DNA of 34,446 bases from Ruminococcaceae bacterium UBA1425 (lineage in GTDB: Bacteria; Bacillota; Clostridia; Oscillospirales; Acutalibacteraceae): assembly GCA_002329365.1 (NCBI GenBank), contig DCUB01000005.1, forward strand, positions 52,335-86,780. Reading direction: 5' to 3'. The translations under genes and the position numbers were made by a program. Below the pieces are notes generated by a model. The model did not search any database. It was not told the DNA's origin and was given only the letters and a program-made list of their open reading frames with translations. Of this stretch, positions 28,401-34,446 are shown in pieces (the first letter of the stretch is position 1; each line of letters starts with the position of its first letter).

Positions 28401-31400
28401 ACTGCGTGGGCAGCGGTTCACTCAGCGCCTTTTCCTGTGTCGGCGGAATAATCGGTAACTTACCCATTAACCCCGACGAAGGCAACAAAAAACGCACCGG
28501 AACCGGAGAAACAAAACTTATCAGCGACTGTATAGTAAGTGCCTCAATCCACACATGGAGCGGTTCAAACACAGGCGTTGGTATTCTTATGGGCTATGTC
28601 AATAAAGGTATCGTAAGGGATGGCACTCCGTTTACTTTCGCTTTCGACAATATTTACTACACATCTTACGTCACAACATTGAAGTACGACGGCATAGATA
28701 TCAAGCCGTTCGGCAAGAGCGAAGCGCAGCTCCCATACGAAGGACTTACAATATACGACGTAGCCGTAAACGGCTCGACTGGTTCGTTTACGGTCAACAA
28801 CAACCAATGGTTTGCCGGCGAGGGCTACGATGCCGGCGAGGTCATACTCAACGACGGTGTTTACTATGTATGCGTCGTCCCGCATTCGTCAGGCTCTTCG
28901 TTTACCTCCGACGCGTCAAACTGGATTTCCGCAGATGCATGGGTTCCCGGAACGTCTTATGCGGCAGGAAGCATATGCCTTTACGGCGATACTGTTTACT
29001 CCGCTCTCACGGCTCACATATCGGCGACGCCTCCTTCGGGTGACGAGGAAAACTGGAGCCTTGTATCCGTTGTTAAAAACGATTATCTGTGGGTTCCCGA
29101 AAACAGCTACAAGTCAGGCGAAATAGCATATTACGACGGCAGCTTCTATGTCTCCAACTCCGACCACACGTCAGGCGAAGTGTTTACTGACGACGTGTCA
29201 AGCTGGACGGAAGTAAGCGAGTGGGCACCCTCAACATCATATGACGAGAACAGCTACTGCGCATACGATTACGCGGTTTATCAAGCAGTATCATCCCATA
29301 CCTCCTCGTCGGCTTTTGAGGACGATTCCGAAAACTGGAGCAAGAAAACGGCAGTCGCGTTCGGCTATTCATACACAGCCCTCGTACAGCCTTACAGCGA
29401 CGCGGCAACGGCTGACAACACCTTCAAGAGGCCTGTGAGTGTTGTGTTTACGTCCCAAAGCGGAACAAACGACATGGCTCTCTCAACCGTGCCTGATATT
29501 ACCGTATTTACCGACGGCGGCGCGCATGTCAGAAAAATCAACATAGATGACGTCTATGTTACAAACAGTTCGTTCTATTCTGATGAATTGTCAGAGTTTG
29601 GCGGCAGAAAGACGTCTGTCCTCGAAGCAGTAGAAAACGACGAAATTTGCCCTGAGTGCGATCTCATAGTCGACCTCGGCTACGGGCTTATTGTGGGCAT
29701 GCCTGTCAGCGCGTATAAAACGGGCCTGGTCAGCAACGGCAGATACGAAACGCCTTATGTTATCAAAGACGAGACGGATTTCGTAAACTACTTCTTCGGC
29801 CCATATGCCACGGGTGCATATTTAAGCAATTTCTACTATCAGGACGCAGACCTTGATTTCAGCGAAATAACAAACAAAATCTCCCAATTGGGCAAAACCT
29901 TTAAGCCCATAGGCGAAAACGAAAACACACCGTTCACCGGCGGTTATGACGGCGGCGGACACAGAATAATCGGTTTCTCCTACAACGGCGGTTCGTCCGA
30001 TTACTGCGGCTTGTTCGGCTATGTCAGCGACAGAGCGCTCGGTCCAGCCGACAGCATGCTGAAGAACATTCACATCGAGCTTGTCGCCGGAGGAGTATCG
30101 GGCGACGAGTGTGTCGGCGGCCTCGCGGGCTACTATTCTGCAAACTGTGTAATTGAAAACTGCTCCGTCGTGTACTCGACTGTTTCCGGCAGCGACAGGG
30201 TCGGCGGTCTTGTCGGCTATATGAAAGACGGCGCCTTAACCGGCTGCTTCTCATCCTGCGAAGTCAAAACAACCGGATTCACTTCACCCGATTCGGCTTT
30301 AAAATCAGCGGGCGGACTAATAGGCTTTTACGACTATACGTCAACCGACGGTATCATATTGATTAAGCAGAGCTTTTCATCGTCAGACGTACTTGCTAAC
30401 TATTACGCTTCCGGTCTTGTCGGCAAGGTGGCGTTTACATCTGCTGTAAATCAGCATTACGGCAAAGTTTATCTTGCAGACTGTTATTTCACCGGTTCCG
30501 TATGCGCCTATTCACTTTTCAACTTTACCTCAGGCTCTCAGCCCGTTTCGATTCTCGTCGGTCACCTCGAAGTATACAAGAGCAGTAAATCCAAAGCCAA
30601 TTCGGTAGGCAACGAGTACGTTCTCGCGCAGGATGTATACGTCGCGGGTACAAATGTTGCACGATATTACGGCGAGGGCGACGACACATCATACTATCCC
30701 GTGCTGATAGGCACAAGCCAGGAGATATCATCCGGCACTGTCGACGGTGTCTCGTACGCGTCGAGAAACATCTATTACGACGCATCTGTTCTCGGTACGA
30801 TATCAGTCGACACAAACGCGAACACAACGTTAGATCCCGATGTTATCATTGCGGATACCGGCGTGTTTACGGACAATATCCGCGGCGACGGATTCGATAA
30901 CCCGAAAGGCGGAGTCGGCGACACTAAAATTGTGTGGTCAAAGACGCCGGGTCTTACTTCAGGCGAGCAAAAATTCGCTTCGACCTTATGGGACTATTCC
31001 GATACAAAATCCTATCCCATTCTCGAAATGCTCGACGATTACTCAGACGCCTTCTCAAAGGTTTCCGCAATGCCGCTGTTTGTCGACGAAAGAGAAGAAA
31101 TAGACGCTGACAATACTGATGAATGCGGAACAGTGTACTCAACATATATTTCAAACAAAACGCCTCATGAGGGCAACCCGAATGTTACCGTGTCTTCGTC
31201 AGTTTTCTGGGAAGGCGAAGATACGGTAGCCTACAACGGCGACTACGACATCAATCTTTACGGCAACCGTGTTTACGGTAACCCAACAAAGGACACCGAC
31301 CTTCTGTTCAGGGATTATGAGGACAAAAAAGAAATTCTCAGAAACTGTTATTTCACAAAAGGCGGCAGCCCTTCAAGAGATAAACTGACACCCTATGTAA

Positions 31401-34400
31401 CCATAAGCGCCGTTGTTGACGGCTATGCCGTCAGCAGAAAAATAAGGCTGACCTTCCGCGCTGACATAAATAAATACTATATATCGACTGAGCGTCAGCT
31501 AAGGGCGATAATGAATTCCCAGAGCGGCGGCACCGAAAGCACCGGCAAGTTTAGCGTATACCAGCCTGCACGTAGTTCTACTTCGGAGGTATTTCTGTGT
31601 GCCGATATAGAGCTTAACGGCTCCGTGCTGTTTACACCGATATCCGGCTTCGATGGTCACTTTAAGGGTCAGGGCTGCACTGTCAGAAACCTTAACATTA
31701 CCGGTGAGACCAATGTCGGGTTTTTCACGTCAATTTCATCCACCGGAAAAAACATCTGCGGAATAACTTTTGAAAATGTAAAGATAACCGGTTCACGATA
31801 TGTCGGTACTCTGATAGGCAGGCTTGAGGGAGCCGCATTTATCAATGATTGCGTGGTAGACACAGTCCGTACAGAGGAATTTGAACCCAATGACCTGAAC
31901 GGCGCGCCTAAGGGCGAGGGAAACTACACATCGAACGCCGCGTATATACCCGCTTCCGAATGTATAGTATCCGGCAATTTCGATGTCGGCGGTCTTATCG
32001 GAACGATGAATCTCGGATCAGTAGGATCTCCGAGCCCTGACTACACAAACGTAAGCAATCAGGCAAGCGGCGCTGACGTAAAGGTTGAGGGTCAAAGATG
32101 TGTCGGCGGTTTTGTCGGCTCCATAGTTCCGAATACATTCTCACAGGTCCAGATCAAAAACTGTTTTGCCAGAGGCGACGTTTCGTCGAAAGGTGAAGTA
32201 AATACTAATAACCCCGCAGGCGCTTATTATTATTCCTTCGGCGGCTTTGTCGGCACCGCTAAGAAGGCGACGACGGGCGATACAGGCTCGTCAATAGACT
32301 ACGCCTTTGCGACGGGCGATGTCACTGTTGAATTCGGCAACGTTACAAGACCGGAACAGAACAATTACGGCGGTGTAGGCGGTTTCTGCGGCGTAACCGA
32401 GGTCAATACAGGCAAATGCTTCTCAAGCGGCGCGGTAGAGGTAGAAATAGGTGAAATCTTACAACAGGGTACCAACCGGTTTCATATAGGCGTCGGCGGA
32501 CTTGTCGGCTACGCAATCGGCAGCACCGAGGCCGTTATCAGCAACTCATATTCAAGCTCGTCTGTCAGTTTTACCTACGGCTCGGAATCGTATGACGACA
32601 GCGGATTTACACTCGTCGGCGTCGGCGGCGTATGCGGTATTACCCAGTTTAACGTGACAAAGGTTTATTCCTCCGGCAGTATATTGATGTCGCATCTCAA
32701 CGAGTTCCAGAGAATGTTCTACGGCGGCGCTATCGGATATGCGTCGGGCGGCACCATAAGCAAGACATACTACGACACATGGACAAACAACATCATGAAT
32801 CTGTATGCTCTCGGCGGTAACCCTTCCGACCAAAACATGCAAAACGGCGGAATTACAGATACCGGCGACGTTTGCGGAATCACCACGGATGATTTCTGCG
32901 ACGAAACAAGAGATAATTATGTAATCGACAATTCAAAGCTTCCGTCAGAAGACTGGGGCTCCAACAACAACGCGTATCCTTATCTCAAGGAGATGTTTAA
33001 CAGCGAAGTATCCGATTACATCAAATATCCGTCCGTTCTGAGCATTATAGCCGTCAGACCAAACGAACGCGATACGGCGGCAAGAACGGAAAACAGGGGC
33101 TACAGCATGGCGCTCACCATGCCCGACACTATTGTCATCGTGGATAAAGACGGACACGTTGTCGAATACAGCATCAGCTGGAATGTTCCCGATACTGAAG
33201 ACGCCGTCGGTGTAATCAATTCGGGAGGCAATATCTACGCACCCGTCAGAACAAGCAACGACGCGCAGTACTTAAGCCTCATTGCCTGGGTAACGTCCTA
33301 TGAGGAAATCGAGGATTACAACGGCGACGGCATAACAGAGTACGACAACAACGACGCCACGGACGGCTACAGGAAATATGCCGAGCGCAACGTCGACAAG
33401 CTATATCAGAGAATGGACGGAACAGAGGAGTATCCTTATCTGATTTCGTCGGTGCTTGACCTTGAGTATATCTACTTTGAGGACGAATCAGGATGGCTTG
33501 ACAACATGAATTTCCGCAACCAGTGGTTCTCTCCGATTGCGGGAGGCGTAAATGTCGCCGGTAAAGTTCACTTCAAGCTGATAACAAATATCGACATGAC
33601 GCAGGACGTTTATTTAGACGGCGACAAACCCGTTATCGGCGAGCCCGGAAGCAGGGAATATCCCTGCCTTACTGGCGACGACATAATAAACTCCATGGCT
33701 GGCAACGTCTATTATCCCGACCTCAACGACACGTCGGCGAGCATAGAGTTCGCAGGAATTTCAATCGACGGAAACGACTATGTCATCAGGAATTACAGCT
33801 CCGCGGTTCCGTTCATAACTACGCTTGATTCAAGCTCGGAGCTTAAAAACATCCTGTTTGTGGACGCGACATTCGAAAACAGCGGTACAGGCGACTGCGC
33901 TGTTGTGGGAACGAACAACGGCACCATTGACGGACTTATAGTCTACGACAACGGCAGCGTTGAAAACGTGATTTCTGCGTCCGACGGCAATGCCGCGGCT
34001 GTTGCGGCGGTAAATAACGGCATAATTAAGAATTGTGTCTCCAACACCAATGTAGAAGCGGAGGGTACGGGCGTTTACGCAGGAGGTATTGCAGCTGTAA
34101 ATAACGGAACCATAATCCGCTCGACCTCTGCCGGAACGGTTATAGCAGGCGCGGGTGCTGCCGCGGCGGGAGGAATTGCAGGCATAAACAACGAAAACAA
34201 ATCCGTTACATCAAGCTTCTCGTCTGGCGTAGTTATCGGCAATTCATCTTCAATAACCGGCGGTCTTGTCGGTATTAACGAAGGCACTGTTACATCCGCA
34301 AGCTCCAGAACGAAAGTTGCGGGCTACTACGATACGTCAGATTCCGTCAACCTCACGGGCAGCCTTGTCGGCAGGAACGAGGGTGTTGTTTCAGACTCCT

Positions 34401-34446
34401 TCGCGGCAGGATTCACAACCATATACGATATTCCTGAGCAGGCACA
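19439..34446 (+). CDS. Giant secreted GLUG-repeat adhesin (3' end outside the window)
   Basis: An open frame of at least 5002 codons without a stop, running off the window. The first ~31 residues are a standard Sec signal (MKTKTYGKRL, hydrophobic core, cleavage likely after TAFA), not a SipW-type one. The rest is built from GLUG-type repeats (forms such as GGIAGxNxG, GGLVGxN, then xNCxV), predicted to fold as a beta-helix. At least eight arrays begin with a lead-in such as SSPYLIEDAGDL or GTEADPYIIDSIPDL, near residues 101, 691, 1072, 1875, 2514, 3434, 4016 and 4659. Ig-like or linker stretches separate some (e.g. residues ~580-680). Two clusters of carbohydrate-binding-like modules are inserted (residues ~2654-2750 and ~3124-3306). 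GGAGG sits 7 bases before the ATG. Likely role: surface adhesion or matrix binding. No wall anchor is visible in this part; it would be past the end. Confidence 0.9.
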   Translation, partial: MKTKTYGKRLTTILLSVSLLLSSTGISLTAFADGSVSTDTVDSDIVNDVPSDASSDDAFADTDIGIEGGALSLHLADVVVEGGEIIIDDDKSGGSFGGGNGSVSSPYLIEDAGDLMAMQSIINSSANANKYFKLSNDIDLSPLTLSDFSDNHGFYSLISLSPSSSDPNVFFELDGDGYEISGLDITVDDTDDIDAIAIFGYINASSVISKVTFSDCTVNIGNKSVAAAAVVAVQNFGTITNCIFTNLTVDLTSTVSDSTNGLFTDESILLSSHTVYSGISAVAADNKGTITSSQASGITIKLINDRRYVGAIAGQNRYVISDITENTVVIHSYGSYESSGTTSGFTEVPTGNGDVSKYVGSIAGYNRKAAGISSPTPVITGCSVNITDISTVNLASGDYVGGICGYNAGEITDCIITGSFANSGDAPGVDNADMSGYGRFGGIAGANEGSVESSTAYNIGMYFTDEDDDSAFGGIAGENSGSVNVCVSSGYADDNGNGDVGIGGIAGSVLNGSSLVNCYAFVKLSGFTNNGGAVIGKNGTAAAVSTCRWSSVASGTVYPCPGDGAGLNDLMRTVNVLNIADGVDVTVPKSSMTHSWSGTGVATVSVSTSPNNAVFTGSGITVSDSAGTSFTVSSSTIGASGVIKYTANVAFPSGVGASGASMALVLSLPVLVTDTTTTNMSASPKIFAGTTRAYPIVVSTYGQLRFMETAPDAHFMLGSNITVESGWSAFDFRGTLDGDGYTISTLYGLFTSVTGSRNSSISTFGWETDSANLSRGYIHDLIINLSDDVTGSMFGNISDATLMNITYGGSGAVTLSSSDTGALVSTLGGNCYMYKCYVSVPVNITAASDTGGIGALVGKVDATNFIIDNCGSSSAITLSNDLSGVAGLIGNVSSLSGNGTVSNCYATGKVRVSGISGTPSSKVVIGTIASAVHDNPNFEVVNVQYSVAETSDSGYKIAQSASNYTTGISLWKLDATYYQVNVNGGTNNVTVTMPSNIEAWSSIADTDFNITFADAGILTAGSKSVSGGDFSFVVTSTTGSAFSTVMTVTHIPSGLKARVTVRSGLSENSEGYIEIHSPQDLVAFSNGYGTTYGYDSNVMLCADIDMDDGVTDYNALITTRLASQWNMAFTGEFVGKLGANGEKFAIRNLHVSNNSSAILPVNTVTTPNNNSVACGFFSYATNATFRDFSMIDCTVENVGNGTGILVGCCDLNSNTGCTFENIDIIGGYAEGSAAGTGGVGGVTFGLAGSLIGAIRSSATSGNPYTIKDIYVKDVTVGFSDASIVRSSSAGGLIGGCAYMTADLTIGEDVSKDDISEPSIVIDNVNVSGYQYIGGVIGSVLGNQITPLNQLTSAPVTGSALVGARLVVNGVEIKGTTIEGIEGTAPGGTGGIIGASCANSATSVIKNCTVDSTDISGAGTNLNSATSCSGGIAGVFGGYITNCTVKDSNITGLISGGIVARAVRLYSAQQVTVQGCNVLGDTVIQRCAVTTPAQNQNSKAGGIVGAVANTEITVENCGVGKGVRVEISFHTGGIIGDATYNNDITGLYVNDCVSYAMVQNDFSTILNDASAGGIIGYVNAPANDIAITAGNPVIDGCFVGGEVNNVKNASFTQHAGGIVGYYYYNSSIVNTSPNNELISDCTVVAQINNYSSSYTPGNGGKIIGHVYPNAEVLKGTSATYTVSGVVLSSFCLPDDHSVDSSQSKAAYGDAAVDSDSGAMATYVDINRPGGYPLYAPDGDVVIDATPDGNGVVHTTAQIILYNELTFPTYPGYVGYDENARLVFNTDTKMTEYGNKVSGWRSLDNDAIEINSATPGTASTKTVINITGYENTNSGIYGAYEAQGLYVPGTDELASIYVCIEVECINFLDFNLSGSGTPSDPFIIMTKKDLDSLRDAEATAGVYTSYYYELGADIVFSPNDFVAGGSFYNSGKLFEPIGYDSSSPSNITVFTGHLSGKRTSTGVQHYIRGLKINTASTHCGLFAKTDGAVFTDLYFIDTAVTSTGNADIPTNYYTGALAGYAGDTTFSNITFDNTRITATASTTFVNGYAGTLAGYVIDSAVEGCSIIGSTISSASYIGGVFGHAHQSTSVASNVISDTVVTGLNAESSDLGTLTILDIAAGVAGEFSGTIDGVTVSGTGEINGSRASGVVGLLDETGYNHLNILDTSVNGVISIVSESTKSNTAAAGIVAKIKTSQQIIPTSEALLIDGCTVSNKVSITAQYYVGGLVGSCQSLSGAATEASIIITDSSSFASVTAEDSLNGVSAYMQGAASAVISYVYTGTVLQISGVTAGGTIRAAKYAGGIIAVLSDGSLQYYSDTLISNCVISAKIGYTAESRQPAGCCLGLAIAYVTTSVLPTGVSYAKNQFVNLYYSSFQNDSVPFTGNSTINSSAAPDFDTTLCDIQEKVYYFASTGTPTKITLSSDPITLSSSNIEVGQLNGVSIGAGESFAGFTAPNSVSFDLTSITSRDNSGSSNNLFSYNTITKVMTPGDIGSGYAVLRYGNGIEVGIEISVSSGGGSGTEADPYIIDSIPDLEMIRINENDDRSCYYVIAADLDFTGYNIGDPEFEYEFIPEFTGHLSGHYMGIYYSISNLIINNTETSNTGFFGTITAGAGVEDLAFENFTVTGVGNVGVLAGSSAGSVKNITISGCDVSDGYFIPGNSYTAGDVVCYYSSQNDYLYYVCRQSYTYNPANPSVYLPDAGSGAYWAEIEEWSDSESYSSGDYCLYDGKIYLASDDIAAAASFQTSSWSAVTVATNVSNVGGVVGSTTYAMDGCTVNGLTDDASKITGGLNVGGIAGLSTVAITNCIVSDGTVIKAADLYLGNAGGIVGKTGSSVSNCVVEHADITSGYYAGGIAGLANTISANMTFVSCTIGDSNAGETVSIRANWFAGGIIGTARGNSSNMMHLYITDCLVYSDADITSTNGSAAGILSQLGQNMNYVVITGCESYADVTATLAPDGSTQADKNAAAGILAYTPATQVNVRRLTIQNCVGSGSLSAFSCVGGIIGNLPINPDEGNKKRTGTGETKLISDCIVSASIHTWSGSNTGVGILMGYVNKGIVRDGTPFTFAFDNIYYTSYVTTLKYDGIDIKPFGKSEAQLPYEGLTIYDVAVNGSTGSFTVNNNQWFAGEGYDAGEVILNDGVYYVCVVPHSSGSSFTSDASNWISADAWVPGTSYAAGSICLYGDTVYSALTAHISATPPSGDEENWSLVSVVKNDYLWVPENSYKSGEIAYYDGSFYVSNSDHTSGEVFTDDVSSWTEVSEWAPSTSYDENSYCAYDYAVYQAVSSHTSSSAFEDDSENWSKKTAVAFGYSYTALVQPYSDAATADNTFKRPVSVVFTSQSGTNDMALSTVPDITVFTDGGAHVRKINIDDVYVTNSSFYSDELSEFGGRKTSVLEAVENDEICPECDLIVDLGYGLIVGMPVSAYKTGLVSNGRYETPYVIKDETDFVNYFFGPYATGAYLSNFYYQDADLDFSEITNKISQLGKTFKPIGENENTPFTGGYDGGGHRIIGFSYNGGSSDYCGLFGYVSDRALGPADSMLKNIHIELVAGGVSGDECVGGLAGYYSANCVIENCSVVYSTVSGSDRVGGLVGYMKDGALTGCFSSCEVKTTGFTSPDSALKSAGGLIGFYDYTSTDGIILIKQSFSSSDVLANYYASGLVGKVAFTSAVNQHYGKVYLADCYFTGSVCAYSLFNFTSGSQPVSILVGHLEVYKSSKSKANSVGNEYVLAQDVYVAGTNVARYYGEGDDTSYYPVLIGTSQEISSGTVDGVSYASRNIYYDASVLGTISVDTNANTTLDPDVIIADTGVFTDNIRGDGFDNPKGGVGDTKIVWSKTPGLTSGEQKFASTLWDYSDTKSYPILEMLDDYSDAFSKVSAMPLFVDEREEIDADNTDECGTVYSTYISNKTPHEGNPNVTVSSSVFWEGEDTVAYNGDYDINLYGNRVYGNPTKDTDLLFRDYEDKKEILRNCYFTKGGSPSRDKLTPYVTISAVVDGYAVSRKIRLTFRADINKYYISTERQLRAIMNSQSGGTESTGKFSVYQPARSSTSEVFLCADIELNGSVLFTPISGFDGHFKGQGCTVRNLNITGETNVGFFTSISSTGKNICGITFENVKITGSRYVGTLIGRLEGAAFINDCVVDTVRTEEFEPNDLNGAPKGEGNYTSNAAYIPASECIVSGNFDVGGLIGTMNLGSVGSPSPDYTNVSNQASGADVKVEGQRCVGGFVGSIVPNTFSQVQIKNCFARGDVSSKGEVNTNNPAGAYYYSFGGFVGTAKKATTGDTGSSIDYAFATGDVTVEFGNVTRPEQNNYGGVGGFCGVTEVNTGKCFSSGAVEVEIGEILQQGTNRFHIGVGGLVGYAIGSTEAVISNSYSSSSVSFTYGSESYDDSGFTLVGVGGVCGITQFNVTKVYSSGSILMSHLNEFQRMFYGGAIGYASGGTISKTYYDTWTNNIMNLYALGGNPSDQNMQNGGITDTGDVCGITTDDFCDETRDNYVIDNSKLPSEDWGSNNNAYPYLKEMFNSEVSDYIKYPSVLSIIAVRPNERDTAARTENRGYSMALTMPDTIVIVDKDGHVVEYSISWNVPDTEDAVGVINSGGNIYAPVRTSNDAQYLSLIAWVTSYEEIEDYNGDGITEYDNNDATDGYRKYAERNVDKLYQRMDGTEEYPYLISSVLDLEYIYFEDESGWLDNMNFRNQWFSPIAGGVNVAGKVHFKLITNIDMTQDVYLDGDKPVIGEPGSREYPCLTGDDIINSMAGNVYYPDLNDTSASIEFAGISIDGNDYVIRNYSSAVPFITTLDSSSELKNILFVDATFENSGTGDCAVVGTNNGTIDGLIVYDNGSVENVISASDGNAAAVAAVNNGIIKNCVSNTNVEAEGTGVYAGGIAAVNNGTIIRSTSAGTVIAGAGAAAAGGIAGINNENKSVTSSFSSGVVIGNSSSITGGLVGINEGTVTSASSRTKVAGYYDTSDSVNLTGSLVGRNEGVVSDSFAAGFTTIYDIPEQA
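27398..27697 (+). other. Two CBM5/12-like modules within the giant protein
   Basis: Two short modules with the plan aromatic-x-PxxSYxxGDxVxYxxxxYxxxx...W: YFIPGNSYTAGDVVCYY, ending at a YWAEI tryptophan, then WSDSESYSSGDYCLYDGKIY, ending at SSWSAV. Tyr/Trp placement and the G-D/V/Y core resemble chitin-type carbohydrate-binding modules (family 5/12). They interrupt a GLUG array. Confidence 0.5.
28808..29356 (+). other. Four tandem CBM5/12-like modules within the giant protein
   Basis: Modules start at Trp codons 28808, 28940, 29090 and 29222 (44, 50 and 44 residues apart): WFAGEGYDAGEVIL, WVPGTSYAAGSICLYGDTVY, WVPENSYKSGEIAYYDGSFY and WAPSTSYDENSYCAYDYAVY. Each ends in a D/E-x-x-x-W segment (ASNW, EENW, VSSW, SENW). 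The pattern is that of small sugar-binding modules. Confidence 0.55.

Noticed and set aside
30872..30892. Integrin-type RGD motif (DNIRGDG, residue ~3815)
   Set aside because: A single RGD in over 5000 residues is expected by chance, and nothing around it suggests an exposed binding loop.
33313..33360. Dockerin/EF-hand calcium loop (DYNGDGITEYD)
   Set aside because: Only one such loop is present and it lacks the paired repeat of a dockerin; it may bind calcium but does not define a domain.
19439..34446. Genes on the minus strand inside the giant gene
   Set aside because: Many minus-strand open stretches of 60-110 codons exist but are antisense shadows of Ser/Thr/Asp-rich codons, lacking ribosome binding sites or recognisable domains.
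19439..34446. CRISPR-like or tandem DNA repeats in the 15-kb gene
   Set aside because: Repetition is at protein level (GLUG motifs of variable spacing); no identical direct repeats with regular spacers are seen.

Overview
The window reads as chromosomal DNA of a low-to-mid GC Bacillota, most likely an anaerobic gut-type member of the Clostridia. The grounds are AGGAGG-type ribosome binding sites, a BofA-like sporulation-lineage protein, SipW/TasA-like secretion genes, GLUG-repeat surface protein architecture and short operonic spacing. No taxonomic marker (rRNA, ribosomal protein) is present, so this placement is inference. No tRNA, rRNA, insertion sequence or CRISPR array was seen.

Region 1 (1-9200) is ordinary metabolism and housekeeping. 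It starts inside a WlbA/WbpB-like nucleotide-sugar oxidoreductase overlapping a WbpD/WlbB-like hexapeptide acetyltransferase, a pair typical of diacetylated amino-sugar uronate synthesis for surface glycans, closed by a terminator. Next come an unusual fusion of a patatin-like lipase to an M28-like peptidase domain, a convergent BofA-like membrane protein, and a tight + strand run of mannose-6-phosphate isomerase, ABC-F ATPase, tagaturonate reductase and a GNAT acetyltransferase, ended by a clear terminator at about 9250.

Region 2 (9404-34446, running off the end) is the interesting part: one co-oriented cluster that looks like a dedicated cell-surface fibre/adhesin system. In order it holds a strong extended -10 promoter; an EAL-fold protein that has lost most catalytic residues; a membrane-anchored camelysin/TasA-like protein without a SipW-type signal; TasA-like protein 1; SipW-like signal peptidase 1; TasA-like protein 2; SipW-like signal peptidase 2; a transmembrane McrB-like AAA+ ATPase; a DUF2357-like protein with a roughly 340-residue charged helix in place of a nuclease domain; and a secreted GLUG-repeat protein of at least 5002 residues carrying embedded carbohydrate-binding-like modules.

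Proposed logic (inference): the SipW peptidases process the two TasA-like subunits, the membrane-anchored TasA-like protein may serve as base or anchor, the degenerate EAL protein may sense or relay a second-messenger signal, and the membrane-tethered McrB/DUF2357-like pair is an unexplained energised intracellular component that may dock on the repeated helical motifs in the SipW cytosolic tails. The giant GLUG protein would be the outward-facing adhesin. Two similar long hairpins lie in the leaders of SipW 1 and TasA-like 2, and several other hairpins lie between genes, suggesting RNA-level control of subunit ratios. Sequence composition shifts sharply inside the SipW 1 gene, suggesting a recombination joint.
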